This document shows positions 9,524 to 18,938 of a stretch of DNA of 64,000 nt, piece by piece. Position 1 is the stretch's first letter. Each line of letters begins with the position of its first letter. The stretch lies in NCBI GenBank assembly GCA_025454405.1, contig JALOON010000055.1, positions 1 through 64,000 of the forward strand. Reading direction: 5' to 3'. The stretch comes from Oscillatoriaceae cyanobacterium Prado104. Lineage in GTDB: Bacteria > Cyanobacteriota > Cyanobacteriia > Cyanobacteriales > Microcoleaceae. The translations under genes were made by a program, and so were the position numbers. Below the pieces are notes generated by a model, which was not told the DNA's origin, made no database searches, and was given only the letters and a program-made list of their open reading frames with translations.

Positions 9524-9543
9524 AATATGAAGGAAGAATGAGG

Positions 9544-9712
9544 AATTTTGAGTTTTGAGTTTTGAGTTTTGAGTTGAAAGAGAGTTGAGAGGGAGTGGGT
9601 GAGTTTTGAATTTTGAATTTTGAGTTTTGAGTTTTGAGTTAAAGAAAGTTTGGTAAGGAGTTTTGAGTTGTGAATTTTGATTTTTGAGTTTTGAGTTAAA
9701 GAAAGTTCTGAA
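9544..9712. repeat. Short tandem heptamers, TTTTGAG type
   Basis: Irregular tandem copies of GTTTTGA and variants (TTTTGAATTTTGAG) follow the rbgA start region. They match the idea of cyanobacterial STRR (short tandemly repeated repetitive) sequences. They contain a spurious ORF only. The same family recurs at 16985-17230 and 19195-19280 and, inverted, at 40660-40695. Confidence 0.8.
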
Positions 9713-9768
9713 GTTCCCAACTCACAACTTAAAACTCAGAACTTCCCCACTCCCCCAATCGCAAATTG

Positions 9769-9924
9769 CAAATCCCAAATCTAAAATCTAAAATCTAAAA
9801 TTGCAAATCCCCCAATCTAAAATCTAAAATCTAAAATCTAAAATTGCAAATCCCCCAATCTAAAATCTAAAATCTAAAATCGCAAATCCCCCAATCTAAA
9901 ATCTAAAATCTAAAATCTAAAATC
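9769..9924. repeat. Short tandem heptamers, AAATCTA type
   Basis: About twenty near-perfect copies of the heptamer AAATCTA, broken by AAATTGCAAATCCCCCAATC spacers. This is an STRR array. The interval 9524-10522 has no credible gene: it holds these heptamers, the hairpin element at 10110-10307 and plain spacer. Confidence 0.85.
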
Positions 9925-10109
9925 GATTGATAGTCGATCGTTGATTAGCGAAGTTTTTTCGTTGATTCCGATCGACCGCCGACCGTTTTGAAATTCTGTC
10001 AATATTTCCCAGAGTCCGACAGGGGTTGAAAACCCCTCCCTGTCTCATAGCTAAAGTCCTCTGAAAGAGGACTGAAATTTACCGTAATTCCCCTCGTAAT
10101 TAACAGTCA

Positions 10110-10307
10110 GTTTCAACTGAGATATTGCACCATTTCCAATAAGCCTGTAGGGTCCGGCGTGGTAATCGAATAACGAGTGAAGCATATTCGATTACCACCT
10201 TGAAAGGGTTCGCCAACAGCTTTAAACGCAGCAGACAAGCTAAATAAACCCGCCCCAACCCCACGAAAAACTCCCAATTGACATTGGTGCAAGATGTGAG
10301 TTTCAAC
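10110..10307. mobile_element. MITE-like element, copy 1, with central hairpin
   Basis: A 198-bp element with imperfect terminal inverted repeats of about 24 bp (10110-10132 against 10284-10307; both carry TTGCACCA). Its centre is a long hairpin (10159-10198: GTGGTAATCGAATAACGAG with its complement GCATATTCGATTACCAC). The right half contains AAAGGGTTCGCC and AACCCGCCCC blocks shared with copies near 31631 and 62440. No transposase is encoded, so it would be non-autonomous. A minus-strand ORF across it is a by-product of the repeat. Confidence 0.65.
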
Positions 10308-10522
10308 CGACTTTCGCTATGAGGCAGGGGTTTAAACCCCTGCCGGACTGATGGACTGCGGGTTGAATCTTGCGGTTGGTAGGGATTTTTTGCTTCTCCG
10401 ATCGACGATCGACTATAGCAGTCATAAATCATTTGTAAATTTTTTACCCCAGCCCAACCCTCCCCTTATTAAGGAGAGGAAGCAAGATATTTACAAATTA
10501 TTTGCGATCGACTATCAATTCA

Positions 10523-10933
10523 CTAAGGCACGATCAAAACTGCACAAGGAGACAAATTGATGACCCGATTGGTAACGCTGTCAGACGCCCCATCATCAGT
10601 TAAACCCATCCCCCGACAGCCCATGACAATCAAATCGGCACCAATTTCGTCAGCCACATCGCAAATCGTGAAAGCTGGTTTGCCTTCTCGTTCGATGATT
10701 TCAGCTTGGATTCCCGCCTGGGAAAATACCGCTTGGGCGTCAGACAGCAGTTTGGCGACGGCTTCCGGGGAACTCATGGGCTCTTGCGAGGCAGCAGCAT
10801 CCTCCGGTGGGGGTTCGACTACCGACAGAATAACTAAGCGAGAAGAATAGGTTTTCACGATATTGACCACCTTTTCCACAGCTTCGCGGGCTTCTCGGCT
10901 TCGATCGACAGGAAATAATACAGTCTTGAACAT
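10523..10933 (-). CDS. Universal stress protein, UspA family
   Basis: 136 residues, one Usp domain. It begins MFKTVLFPVDRS and ends with the strand SPCAVLIVP, both typical. The nucleotide-binding signature (GxxGx9GS/T) is recognisable but loose: GCRGMGLTDDGASDSVTNRV, with Asp where the phosphate-contacting Gly/Ser run is usually found, so ATP binding is uncertain. Usp proteins are cytoplasmic stress-survival proteins, often dimeric. It is a single gene, transcribed away from pgk. Confidence 0.88.
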   Translation of the reverse strand: MFKTVLFPVDRSREAREAVEKVVNIVKTYSSRLVILSVVEPPPEDAAASQEPMSSPEAVAKLLSDAQAVFSQAGIQAEIIEREGKPAFTICDVADEIGADLIVMGCRGMGLTDDGASDSVTNRVINLSPCAVLIVP

Positions 10934-11119
10934 ACGCGGATCTCGGAGACACGGACTCCGATAAAATGTTTACGTTGAGCCAATCAGTGGAGTTTGTTTC
11001 ATCTTCCGTTTGCGGTACGGACGCAGTTTAAAGTGTCTGGGGCCCGAATGCGAGCGATCGGTGCCGCCCTGGCAGCGGAATTAGACAAAAACACACATAT
11101 ACTTTAGGAGATCGATTCT

Positions 11120-12319
11120 GTGACAAAAAAAACTGTAGCAAATTTATCGGCATCAGACTTATCGGGCAAGAAGGTACTGGTGCGCGCAGACTTTAACGTA
11201 CCCCTCGACGGCGGTAATATCACAGATGATACTCGCATCCGGGCGGCTCTGCCGACTATTAGCGATTTAACTTCCAAGGGCGCTAAGGTGATTTTGTGCA
11301 GCCACTTCGGGCGTCCCAAGGGCGTGACGGAGAAGTTGCGCTTGACGCCAGTAGCTAAGCGGCTGTCGGAGTTGCTGGGGAAAGAGGTGAAAAAGACTGA
11401 CGATTGCATCGGCGATGAAGTCGCAGCAGCAGTCGGCGCGATGCAGGATGGCGATGTGATTTTGCTGGAAAACGTGCGCTTCTATCCAGAGGAAGAGGCA
11501 AATGACCCGGAATTTGCTAAAAAATTAGCTTCTGTGGCGGATTTGTATGTCAATGATGCTTTCGGTACGGCGCACCGGGCTCACGCTTCCACTGAGGGAG
11601 TTACTAAGTACCTGAGCCCTTCGGTAGCGGGATTTTTGATTGAAAAGGAATTGCAATATCTCGGCAGCGCGATCGACAATCCCCAACGTCCTTTAGCTGC
11701 TATTATCGGAGGCTCTAAGGTTTCGAGCAAGATTGGAGTTATCGAAAAACTGCTGGAAAAATGCGATAAGTTGCTGTTGGGCGGCGGCATGGTTTTCACG
11801 TTCTACAAGGCTCGCGGTTTGAGCGTTGGTAAGTCTTTGGTGGAAGATGACAAGCTGGAATTAGCTAAGTCTTTGGAAGCTAAAGCGAAGGAACGTGGAG
11901 TTGCTTTTTTGCTGCCTACTGATGTGGTAGTTGCTGATAAGTTTGCTGCTGATGCTAGCACTCAAATTGTTCCGGTTGAAGGCATCCCGGACGGTTGGAT
12001 GGGTTTGGATATCGGCCCCGATTCGGTGAAAACTTTCCAAGACGCTTTGGCTGATTGCAAAACAGTAATCTGGAACGGACCGATGGGCGTGTTTGAGATG
12101 GAGAAGTTTGCAGCGGGCACAGAAGGTATTGCTCGTTCTTTGGCTGGATTGACTAAAACCGGTACTAGCACGATTATCGGCGGTGGCGATTCGGTGGCGG
12201 CTGTGGAACAGTTGAATTTGGGCGAACAAATGAGCCACATTTCTACTGGTGGTGGTGCTAGTTTGGAACTGTTGGAAGGTAAGAATTTGCCTGGAATTGC
12301 AGCTTTGGATGAGGCTTAA
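11120..12319 (+). CDS. pgk: Phosphoglycerate kinase
   Basis: 399 residues, the usual full length. It converts 1,3-bisphosphoglycerate and ADP to 3-phosphoglycerate and ATP (reverse in the Calvin cycle). Family landmarks: LVRADFNVPLDGG, the LCSHFGRPKG segment, LLENVRFYPEEE, VNDAFGTAHRAHAS and the C-terminal nucleotide site GGGDSVAAVEQ. The GTG start at 11120 has GGAG at 11107-11110. A cp12 gene, which regulates the neighbouring Calvin-cycle steps, lies 6.6 kb away but not in the same operon. Confidence 0.97.
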   Translation: MTKKTVANLSASDLSGKKVLVRADFNVPLDGGNITDDTRIRAALPTISDLTSKGAKVILCSHFGRPKGVTEKLRLTPVAKRLSELLGKEVKKTDDCIGDEVAAAVGAMQDGDVILLENVRFYPEEEANDPEFAKKLASVADLYVNDAFGTAHRAHASTEGVTKYLSPSVAGFLIEKELQYLGSAIDNPQRPLAAIIGGSKVSSKIGVIEKLLEKCDKLLLGGGMVFTFYKARGLSVGKSLVEDDKLELAKSLEAKAKERGVAFLLPTDVVVADKFAADASTQIVPVEGIPDGWMGLDIGPDSVKTFQDALADCKTVIWNGPMGVFEMEKFAAGTEGIARSLAGLTKTGTSTIIGGGDSVAAVEQLNLGEQMSHISTGGGASLELLEGKNLPGIAALDEA

Positions 12320-12366
12320 TTGAGTTAAGTGGGGCGGGATTAGGGCGTGTTTTCAAACTACTCCTG

Positions 12367-12507
12367 GAGATTTAGATCCCCCTAAATCCACGGCAGTTGC
12401 GACCTTTGGGGAGAGCGCAAGATCGCACTGCCTCCCCTTAAGAAGGGGGACTTTGAAGCTCTTGCTCCCCCCTCTTTTTAAGGGGGGCTGGGGGGGATCT
12501 AAGACTC
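12367..12507. repeat. Dispersed GATCCCCCTAAATC palindrome, copy 1
   Basis: The stretch 12320-12687 has no gene and is largely this repeat: GATCCCCCTAAATCC, a CCCCTTAAGAAGGGGG palindrome, then TTTTTAAGGGGGGCTGGGGG. Outer ends read AGGGCGTGTTTTCAAA and, inverted, GAAAACAGGCTCTAG, which look like degenerate terminal repeats. Other copies are at 25365-25500, 47790-47945 and 55190-55375. Confidence 0.75.
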
Positions 12508-12687
12508 AAGAAAACAGGCTCTAGCTCGTCTGGGTGTGTGGAATTTGAATTATTGGCTGCATATAATATGTTTTTTATGAACCGCAGAGGGCGCAGAGGG
12601 CGCAGAGAGAGAACAGAGATCGGGAAATTGGTTGAAATTTTTCTGTTTGCGAGTACGATCGATCTGAAGTGGTAGTGAGGTTTGTTT

Positions 12688-13425
12688 GTGAAACTTAAAT
12701 TTTTGGCAAGTGTAACGGCAACAACAGCAATTTTAGCTTCGTTTTGGTTGGCTGCTCCTGTTAAGGCTCAATATTCAGAGGATGTCCGCCAGTTACTGGA
12801 AACTAATGAGTGCGAAGGCTGCGATTTGAGAAATGCTGATTTGTTTAAGGCCAGTCTGTACCGTGCTAATTTAAGGGGAGCGGATTTAAGTGGAGCAAAT
12901 CTTTACGAAGCTAATTTGTTGGAGGCGGATTTAAGCGGCGCTAATTTGTCTAACGCTAATTTAGTTAATGCTGAATTGTACGCTGCTGAGTTGGACAGTG
13001 CTATTTTGCGCAATGCGGATTTGTCTAATGCTTTTTTGGGTAGGGCTAATTTGACGCGGGCGGATTTGCGGGGTGCGAGACTTTTTAATGCTAATTTGGG
13101 CGAGTCTTATATGCTGCAAACTAATTTGTCAAATGCGGATTTGAGAGGCTCGTCGTTGTTTCGAGTTAATTTGCACCGCGCGAATTTGAGCGGGGCGGAT
13201 TTGACTTACGCTGATGTACGCGATACTAATTTGCAGGGCGCGATTCTGGCAAATACTCGGCTGCCTCGAGCTCAATTGAGCGGTACGAATATCAATGCGG
13301 CTGCTAATTTGCGTCAAGCAGAGGCCGATCGTGCTAATTTACGGGGAACGATTTTAGGACCGCTGGTTTGCGTGATAACATATTATCCCTACTGCACCGT
13401 AAATTTGGAGACTGTGGAGCGGTAA
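12688..13425 (+). CDS. Secreted pentapeptide-repeat protein
   Basis: 245 residues. A signal peptide (MKLKFLASV...WLAAPVKA, cleavage near residue 25) is followed by about 35 pentapeptide repeats of the A(D/N)LxG type that fold into a right-handed quadrilateral beta-helix. A CEGC pair precedes the repeats and two Cys occur in the tail (LVCVITYYPYC). The protein is probably periplasmic or thylakoid-luminal, where cyanobacteria keep many pentapeptide proteins of unknown role. The start is set at GTG 12688, seven bases after GTGAGG; a TTG two codons upstream is less likely. Confidence 0.88.
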   Translation: MKLKFLASVTATTAILASFWLAAPVKAQYSEDVRQLLETNECEGCDLRNADLFKASLYRANLRGADLSGANLYEANLLEADLSGANLSNANLVNAELYAAELDSAILRNADLSNAFLGRANLTRADLRGARLFNANLGESYMLQTNLSNADLRGSSLFRVNLHRANLSGADLTYADVRDTNLQGAILANTRLPRAQLSGTNINAAANLRQAEADRANLRGTILGPLVCVITYYPYCTVNLETVER

Positions 13426-13474
13426 ACTAGGATTTTGAGCAACTGGTAAATTCACAGTTTATTGGTAGGGACAC

Positions 13475-14138
13475 GGCACTGCCCATTGGTGTCAACTTAA
13501 GCAGTTGAACCCCATATTTCTCGATCGAGAGCGGCATTCTCCCGATGTCGCTTTCGTTCTTGTTTAATCAAACCCAACATTTTATGATGCTGCACCAAAT
13601 AGGTAACTGCATCTGTAATTCTCCCCCTTAACAAAATAATTCTGCTGGCAAACAGGCAAGTCGTTTCGATCGGGCTTGCTTGCTTACTTTCCAGGGCTCT
13701 TGCCACAGCAATCCTTCTGACTCTAATACCCGTACCACTTCACTTAAACCAGGAATCCTGCGGTATACCAAGCTCAATACTACTGCCATCATGACAGGCA
13801 TCGGTCAACAATCGATCGCGCCGTTTTTTGTCATCAGGTGTTAAGCTTAACGGCTTAAAGCTTTCAGGACTCAGCCAATACCAGAGCTTGGCTTCGATTT
13901 CTGCAATCGAGCGGTGCTGGTACTTGCGTGGCTCGACGCTTGTCTGGATTGCCCGATCGAGCTTTGTGTTTTCGACTCATCAAATCGAATGCCGATTTGA
14001 CACTGTTGATAGTTCTGATTTTAACTCCAAGGTTACGAGCCTGGTAGAGGTCACTTCAGCCGTCACGAGCGATCGTTACACAATCGTGCAATGCGATCGC
14101 ACGCAACATTCCTTAAGTTGACACCAATGGGCACTGCC
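13475..14138. mobile_element. Internally deleted IS with intact ends and 9-bp target duplication
   Basis: The element runs from 13484 to 14129 (646 bp). It has perfect 18-bp inverted ends (CATTGGTGTCAACTTAAG at 13484-13501, complement at 14112-14129) and is flanked by the 9-bp direct duplication GGCACTGCC (13475-13483 and 14130-14138). Inside, on the minus strand, are broken pieces of an IS4-like transposase. The central catalytic region is missing, so the copy cannot move by itself but may be mobilised in trans. Confidence 0.85.
13497..14000 (-). pseudogene. Degenerate IS4-like transposase fragment
   Basis: Reading the minus strand from about 13980: MSRKHKARS, then in other frames RSIAEIEAKLWYWLSPESF and LVYRRIPGLSEVVRVLESEG, then a stop and the tail KMLGLIKQERKRHRENAALD. 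At least two frameshifts and a stop break it. The kept blocks look like the N-terminal and extreme C-terminal parts of an IS4-type DDE transposase, while the DDE core is deleted. The family assignment is from memory of similar cyanobacterial transposases. Confidence 0.65.
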
Positions 14139-14234
14139 ATGTCGTGATGCTGCTTGGAAGACCAAATAAGCCTGATGGGCAGGTTTGTGAAATAATTAAC
14201 GTGAGGTTATATGAATTAAATTCAACAAAAACAA

Positions 14235-16970
14235 ATGCAACTATTATTTTTATTAATAGGCTTTGGAGGCGGAGCGCTAGTCTGCTGGCTGATTTTGAAC
14301 AAGCAAATTTCGCGCAATTTGGTGCGGGGAGAGGGCGCGCAGCAGGCTGTATTGCAGTTGCAGTCGGAGTTGGCTGAAAAAAATTCCGAATTGCACCAAA
14401 AAGAACAGGAAGAAAATGAGTTAAATTCTCAATTTTCTCAATTGCAATCTCAGTTAGAAACAGCCAGCGCCCAACGAGAGCAGTTAAATTCTCAGGTGTC
14501 GGAATTGTCGGGAAGATTGGCTGCTATTACGGAGGAGCGATCTCAATTTGAGTCTCAGATTGCTAGCTTGCAGTTTCAATTAGAAAATGCCGAACAAAAT
14601 CGAGCGCAGTTATCAGAATTGGCAGAAGCTAAATATCAGTTAAATATAGCAGAACGCGAGCGATCGCAACTGGGAGATCGAGTTATAGAAATACAAGCAG
14701 AACTAGAATCTGTTGGTGCGGAACGAGAAGAGTTTTTGTCGAGAATATCGGAATATGACAGTCAATTGGAAACTGCCAGTCAAGGACAGTTACAACTACA
14801 AGAACGACTTGCAGAAACTCAAAGAGAGTTCGATCGCGCGCAGCAAGAACAGGTGCAATTGCAATCGCAAATATCGGATTTGCAAGCTCAATTAGAATTA
14901 GTTGCAGTAGAGCGATCGCAATTTAACGATCGGCTGTCTGAATTGCAAGCTCAATTGGAAAACGCATCTGTCGATCGCGAATCGCTAAATTCTCAGTTGC
15001 TAATTGCTCGCCAAAAACAAAAACAAATTAAAGCTAAGTATTTAAAACAGGAAAATCAATTAGAAATTGTGAGTCGGGAACGGGAAGTTTTCAGCACTCA
15101 ACTATTACAATCAGAACAGCAATTGACCAGTGCTGCTGAGGAGCGATCGCACCTAAATTCTCAACTTTCCGAATCGCTATCTCTATTGGATGCTGCAAAT
15201 GGAGAACGAGAACAACTTAATTCGGAACTGTCTCAATTGCAGTCGCAGTTGGATGCAGCAAATCGGGAGCGAGAACAGCTTAATTCTAGACTTTCTGAAT
15301 CGCAGTTGCAATGGGACGATGTGAATGGGGAACGAGAACGACTTAATTCTCAACTTTCTGAATTGCGCTCGCAGTTGGATAGCGCAAATGGGGAACGAGA
15401 ACAAATTAATTCTCAAATGTTTGAATTGCGCTCGCAGTTGGAGGAAGTAAATCAGGACAGAGAACAAATTAATTCTCAAATGTTTGAATTGCACTCGCAG
15501 TTGGAGGAAGTAAATCAGGACAGAGAACAAATTAATTCTCAAATGTTTGAATTGCGCTCGCAGTTGGAGGAAGTAAATCAGGACAGAGAACAAATTAATT
15601 CTCAAATGTCCGAATTGCGCTCGCAGTTAGATGCAGTAAATGGGGAGAAAAATGATTTAAACTATCAAATTTCGGAATTGCACGAACAGTACAATGCCGT
15701 AGATCGAGATCGCCAGCAGTTGCAGTTTCAAGTGTCGGAACTGTTCGATCAAATAAATAGCAATGAGACAGAAAAATTGCAACTTCAGTCTGTAATTTCC
15801 GAACGAGAATCTCAATTAGATAATGCTAGCGCAGAACGATCGCAGATGCAATCTCAAGTGTGGGAATTGCAAAATCAGTTAGCAGCAAACCAGCAAGACA
15901 AACAACAAATTCAATCTCAAGCGTGGGAATTAGAAAATCGTTTGGCAGCCGTTTCTCAAGAACTATCGAACTTGCAATTTGAGTTAGAAAAGGCGAATTC
16001 AGAGCGATCGCGCTGGCAATCCGAGTTAGAAAATGCTAATTTAGAGCGATCGAACCTTTCATCTCAAATTTCGGAATTTCAAAGTCAAATCGATAAATCA
16101 GAACAGCTAAAAAATCAACTGCAATCTCAAGTAACAGAATTAGAACAGCAGTTAGAAACTGTTAAAGAAGAGCGATCGCAGCTAACCGCGCAGCTATCGG
16201 AAATGCAGGCAAAACCTTCAACGAAAGAGCTAGAATCTCAAGATTTTGATGCTGATGAATTAGAGAAAATTGCAGCAGGGATTTCAGCACGAGAATTTGC
16301 AAATCAAACAGAATTTGTGGTTGCCCAACAAGGTGAAGGCGATTGCACTACGATTGGCGAAGCTCTGAAAAAAGCGGCTCCTGGCGCGCGGATTTACGTG
16401 CGTCCCGGAGTGTACCGGGAAAGTTTAATTCTCGACAAATCGGTAGAAATTAGCGGCAGCGGCGAGGTCGATCTTACAGTTATTGAAAGCATCGATTCAA
16501 GCTGCATTAAAATGCGAGCTGACAGCGCTTTAGTGCGGGGTTTAACGCTTAGCGCGACGGGGAAATTTTATGCAGTAGATGTGCGGCAAGGGGAGTTAGT
16601 TGTAGAAGATTGCAACATCACTTCGGCGGACTATTCTGTTGTCGGAATTTGCGGCCAGAATGCCGATTTGGAAATTCGCCGCTGTCAAATTCACGACGGG
16701 ATATGGAACGGAATTTTTATCTCGGATGAGGGGAAAGCCACGGTGGAAGATAGCAGCATTTTTGACAACGGCAGTTTGGGAATCGGTGTCGGATTGGGAG
16801 GGAAGTTGATTGCGCGTCGGTGCCAGATTAATGATAATGGAGCGGAGGCAATCGCGATTTACAAAGATAGTATTGCTACGGTGGAAGATTGCGATTTAAC
16901 TGGCAATGCAGCAGGTGCTTGGCGGATTGTAGATAATGGATACTTGCGCCCTAAGGGAAATCAAGAATAG
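14235..16970 (+). CDS. Membrane-anchored coiled-coil protein with C-terminal beta-helix
   Basis: 911 residues. One N-terminal membrane segment (LLFLLIGFGGGALVCWLIL, 3-21) is followed by about 640 residues of almost unbroken coiled coil rich in Glu, Gln, Ser and Leu. The stretch at about 317-475 consists of eight 21-residue units such as LEEVNQDREQINSQMFELRSQ, each exactly three heptads. From about residue 695 a parallel beta-helix (pectin-lyase-like, NosD/CASH type) begins: EGDCTTIGEALKKAAPGARI, then repeated short strands (VEDCNI, IRRCQI, VEDSSI). The architecture suggests a long rod presenting a carbohydrate- or surface-binding head. Its function is unknown. No clear Shine-Dalgarno is seen before ATG 14235. 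Confidence 0.85.
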   Translation: MQLLFLLIGFGGGALVCWLILNKQISRNLVRGEGAQQAVLQLQSELAEKNSELHQKEQEENELNSQFSQLQSQLETASAQREQLNSQVSELSGRLAAITEERSQFESQIASLQFQLENAEQNRAQLSELAEAKYQLNIAERERSQLGDRVIEIQAELESVGAEREEFLSRISEYDSQLETASQGQLQLQERLAETQREFDRAQQEQVQLQSQISDLQAQLELVAVERSQFNDRLSELQAQLENASVDRESLNSQLLIARQKQKQIKAKYLKQENQLEIVSREREVFSTQLLQSEQQLTSAAEERSHLNSQLSESLSLLDAANGEREQLNSELSQLQSQLDAANREREQLNSRLSESQLQWDDVNGERERLNSQLSELRSQLDSANGEREQINSQMFELRSQLEEVNQDREQINSQMFELHSQLEEVNQDREQINSQMFELRSQLEEVNQDREQINSQMSELRSQLDAVNGEKNDLNYQISELHEQYNAVDRDRQQLQFQVSELFDQINSNETEKLQLQSVISERESQLDNASAERSQMQSQVWELQNQLAANQQDKQQIQSQAWELENRLAAVSQELSNLQFELEKANSERSRWQSELENANLERSNLSSQISEFQSQIDKSEQLKNQLQSQVTELEQQLETVKEERSQLTAQLSEMQAKPSTKELESQDFDADELEKIAAGISAREFANQTEFVVAQQGEGDCTTIGEALKKAAPGARIYVRPGVYRESLILDKSVEISGSGEVDLTVIESIDSSCIKMRADSALVRGLTLSATGKFYAVDVRQGELVVEDCNITSADYSVVGICGQNADLEIRRCQIHDGIWNGIFISDEGKATVEDSSIFDNGSLGIGVGLGGKLIARRCQINDNGAEAIAIYKDSIATVEDCDLTGNAAGAWRIVDNGYLRPKGNQE

Positions 16971-16984
16971 CTGATAGTTGCTCG

Positions 16985-17230
16985 GGAGTTTTGAGTTGCT
17001 CGGGAGTTTTGAGTTTTGAGTTTTGAGTTTTGAGTTGAAAGAGAGTTTTGAGTTTTGAGTTGAAAGAGAGTTTTGAGTTTTGAGTTTTGAGTTGCTCGGG
17101 AGTTTTGAGTTTTGAGTTTTGAGTTTTGAGTTGAAAGAGAGTTTTAAGTTTTGGGAGTTGTGATTTTTAAGTTTTGAGTTTTGAATTAAGAAGAGTTTAA
17201 CTCACAACTCAAAACTCAACATTCAAAACT
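16985..17230. repeat. Short tandem heptamers, TTTTGAG type, second array
   Basis: Fills the 304-base gap after the coiled-coil gene. Copies of GAGTTTT are interrupted by GAAAGA and GCTCGG steps; the end carries the inverted form AACTCAAAACTC. It belongs to the same family as 9544-9712. Confidence 0.8.
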
Positions 17231-17274
17231 TTTTGAAAAGAGCGCGCTTATGCGAAGTAGCAGGGTGGGGTAGT

Positions 17275-18522
17275 TCACGAGTTTTGCCTGCAAATCCCGA
17301 ATACCGAGGTGTAGCCGTGCAGAAATGTGCTGCCGCCCACCGGGCCAATTTCGCCGTTGCAGAAAAATCCGCTTAGGGGGATATTGTTGAAATAACGCCC
17401 GAACAGCCGCGAGTCAAAATTTGGTTCTCCATACAGCCCTTCGCCGCGCCCCATGCAGGAGAACATCAGCGCGCCCGCATTCCCCCTATAAGAATTTGCC
17501 CGAGAATAACGCGACAGCAGAGTTTCCAAGTCTTCTGCAGAAGTGCGCGCATCTCGGAGGTGGAATTGGATGCGCTGGCCCGGGCGCACTCGATCGCCGA
17601 TCGCGATTGCCCCTACTTTCGGATCTACTCCTAACAAATTCCGAATTAAAAAATCTCCGGGCTCCAGCGTCAGTTTAAATTCGTCGCTGACTACGCCCAC
17701 AAACAGCGAGTGTTGCGCCAACTCCTTATCTTCTTCGTTCAAAGTTTGAACCAACTCGCGCAGCGCGTCTAAGGGCGATTGTCCCGCTCCCAGATTGCCT
17801 TTATCGTCCGTTTCTTCTTCAAGTTTCAGTAAAATATTCCGATCGCCCTCTGTCACGCGGTACGGACGCCCGATCGGCCTGCAGCCTTGAGCGACGATCG
17901 TATCTAAAACTACATTTCCGCTCAAAGCTACCCCTACCGTCCCTTCTCGGTAAAGTTGGTAGTCGCAAAACAGCGCGCCGCCCCTCATTCCGCCGTCTGT
18001 GCCTGCAAGTCCTCCTACCTTCGGCGAACCCGGATAGGCATAATCCAGCCCTTGCAGCAGGTCATTAATTTTTGCCGAAAACGGATCGGCCAGTAAAATA
18101 AATTGCGGTTGCGAATTTGCCGGTACGCCCAACATATCCACCCAAGTATCTTGAGGGCTATCTAAATCAGGCATTTCTCCCGTACTGATGTGAAAAGTTT
18201 TGACCTCCACCCCCGGCAATCGCGCCAGACTCAAACTCAGGGCGGCATCTCCCTCAACTTCTTCTGTTTCCCCATTCCTGTTAGTCCCGATCGTCCCTCC
18301 GGCACCGCAGCCCACGATCGCCGGTACCCGCAACGCTTCTTGCAGCAAAGGCATCAGCCGAGAATACTCGCTGCCAAAAGCAGACGATATAAATACCAGC
18401 CCCAAATCCGCCGGCCCTTCTAACGATCGCTTCGCTTGTTGGGTAACTTCCGCGATCGCTGCTTCTAGAGATGGTCGCGTTGATAAGGCGCTGACCCATT
18501 GCATTTCGTTTTGCGGGTACAT
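17275..18522 (-). CDS. FIST-domain signal transduction protein
   Basis: 415 residues with FIST_N (about 30-225) and FIST_C (about 230-390). Typical segments are GLVFISSAFGSEYS, AIVGCGAGGTIG near the N terminus and GALMFSCMGRGEGLYG near the C terminus. FIST domains are predicted small-ligand sensors, often for amino acids, and commonly occur alone in cyanobacteria or next to sensor kinases. It is a single gene with its promoter in the long spacer shared with cp12. The ligand and output are not known. Confidence 0.88.
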   Translation of the reverse strand: MYPQNEMQWVSALSTRPSLEAAIAEVTQQAKRSLEGPADLGLVFISSAFGSEYSRLMPLLQEALRVPAIVGCGAGGTIGTNRNGETEEVEGDAALSLSLARLPGVEVKTFHISTGEMPDLDSPQDTWVDMLGVPANSQPQFILLADPFSAKINDLLQGLDYAYPGSPKVGGLAGTDGGMRGGALFCDYQLYREGTVGVALSGNVVLDTIVAQGCRPIGRPYRVTEGDRNILLKLEEETDDKGNLGAGQSPLDALRELVQTLNEEDKELAQHSLFVGVVSDEFKLTLEPGDFLIRNLLGVDPKVGAIAIGDRVRPGQRIQFHLRDARTSAEDLETLLSRYSRANSYRGNAGALMFSCMGRGEGLYGEPNFDSRLFGRYFNNIPLSGFFCNGEIGPVGGSTFLHGYTSVFGICRQNS

Positions 18523-18938
18523 CTTGGCAACTTCTCTATAAAAACTATCCTTTACACCAGGCTAACCGATCTATTCTCCGAGAAAGCCGTTTTTGTGTTA
18601 ACATAAATTAACATACACTGTAACAACTGTGTTGGATGTCAAATAAAATTGCCAGCTAAATCTTAAAAGATCGAGCACAATACAGTTTGACGTACCAATT
18701 CCGTGTATCTTGTCCTCAAATGTGAGGTCGATGCGACTTCCACTAGCACCTGCTGGCTAAAACCCGCCGACGGGAAACGCACTCTGCAGCAAGTGGACAG
18801 CAAGCTGCCAGTGCAGTTATGTATAACAGAGCAGCAGCGCTAGATCTCCAGCTAGCAGTAGCTGAGTCTCTAGACCGAAGCGGTCATTCAAACGCCGACT
18901 ATCACTCAAAAAAACCCTTTTCATTAATTAAGGTGAAT
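18523..18938. other. Divergent promoter region between FIST gene and cp12
   Basis: A 416-base spacer with no credible gene. It is AT-rich near 18590-18660 and holds the palindrome GTTAACATAAATTAAC (18597-18612), which could be an operator. A longer ORF reading into cp12 from 18819 exists but lacks codon character and a ribosome site. No specific regulator site is claimed. Confidence 0.4.

Noticed and set aside
9520..9720. 66-residue ORF upstream of rbgA
   Set aside because: It translates TTTTGAG heptamers (NSKLKIQNSKL) and has no independent support.
9769..9924. CRISPR-like array
   Set aside because: Repeat units are 7 bases with no unique spacers; it is an STRR array.
10100..10432. 110-residue minus-strand ORF
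   Set aside because: It spans the MITE-like element and unrelated spacer; the coding look comes from repeat sequence.
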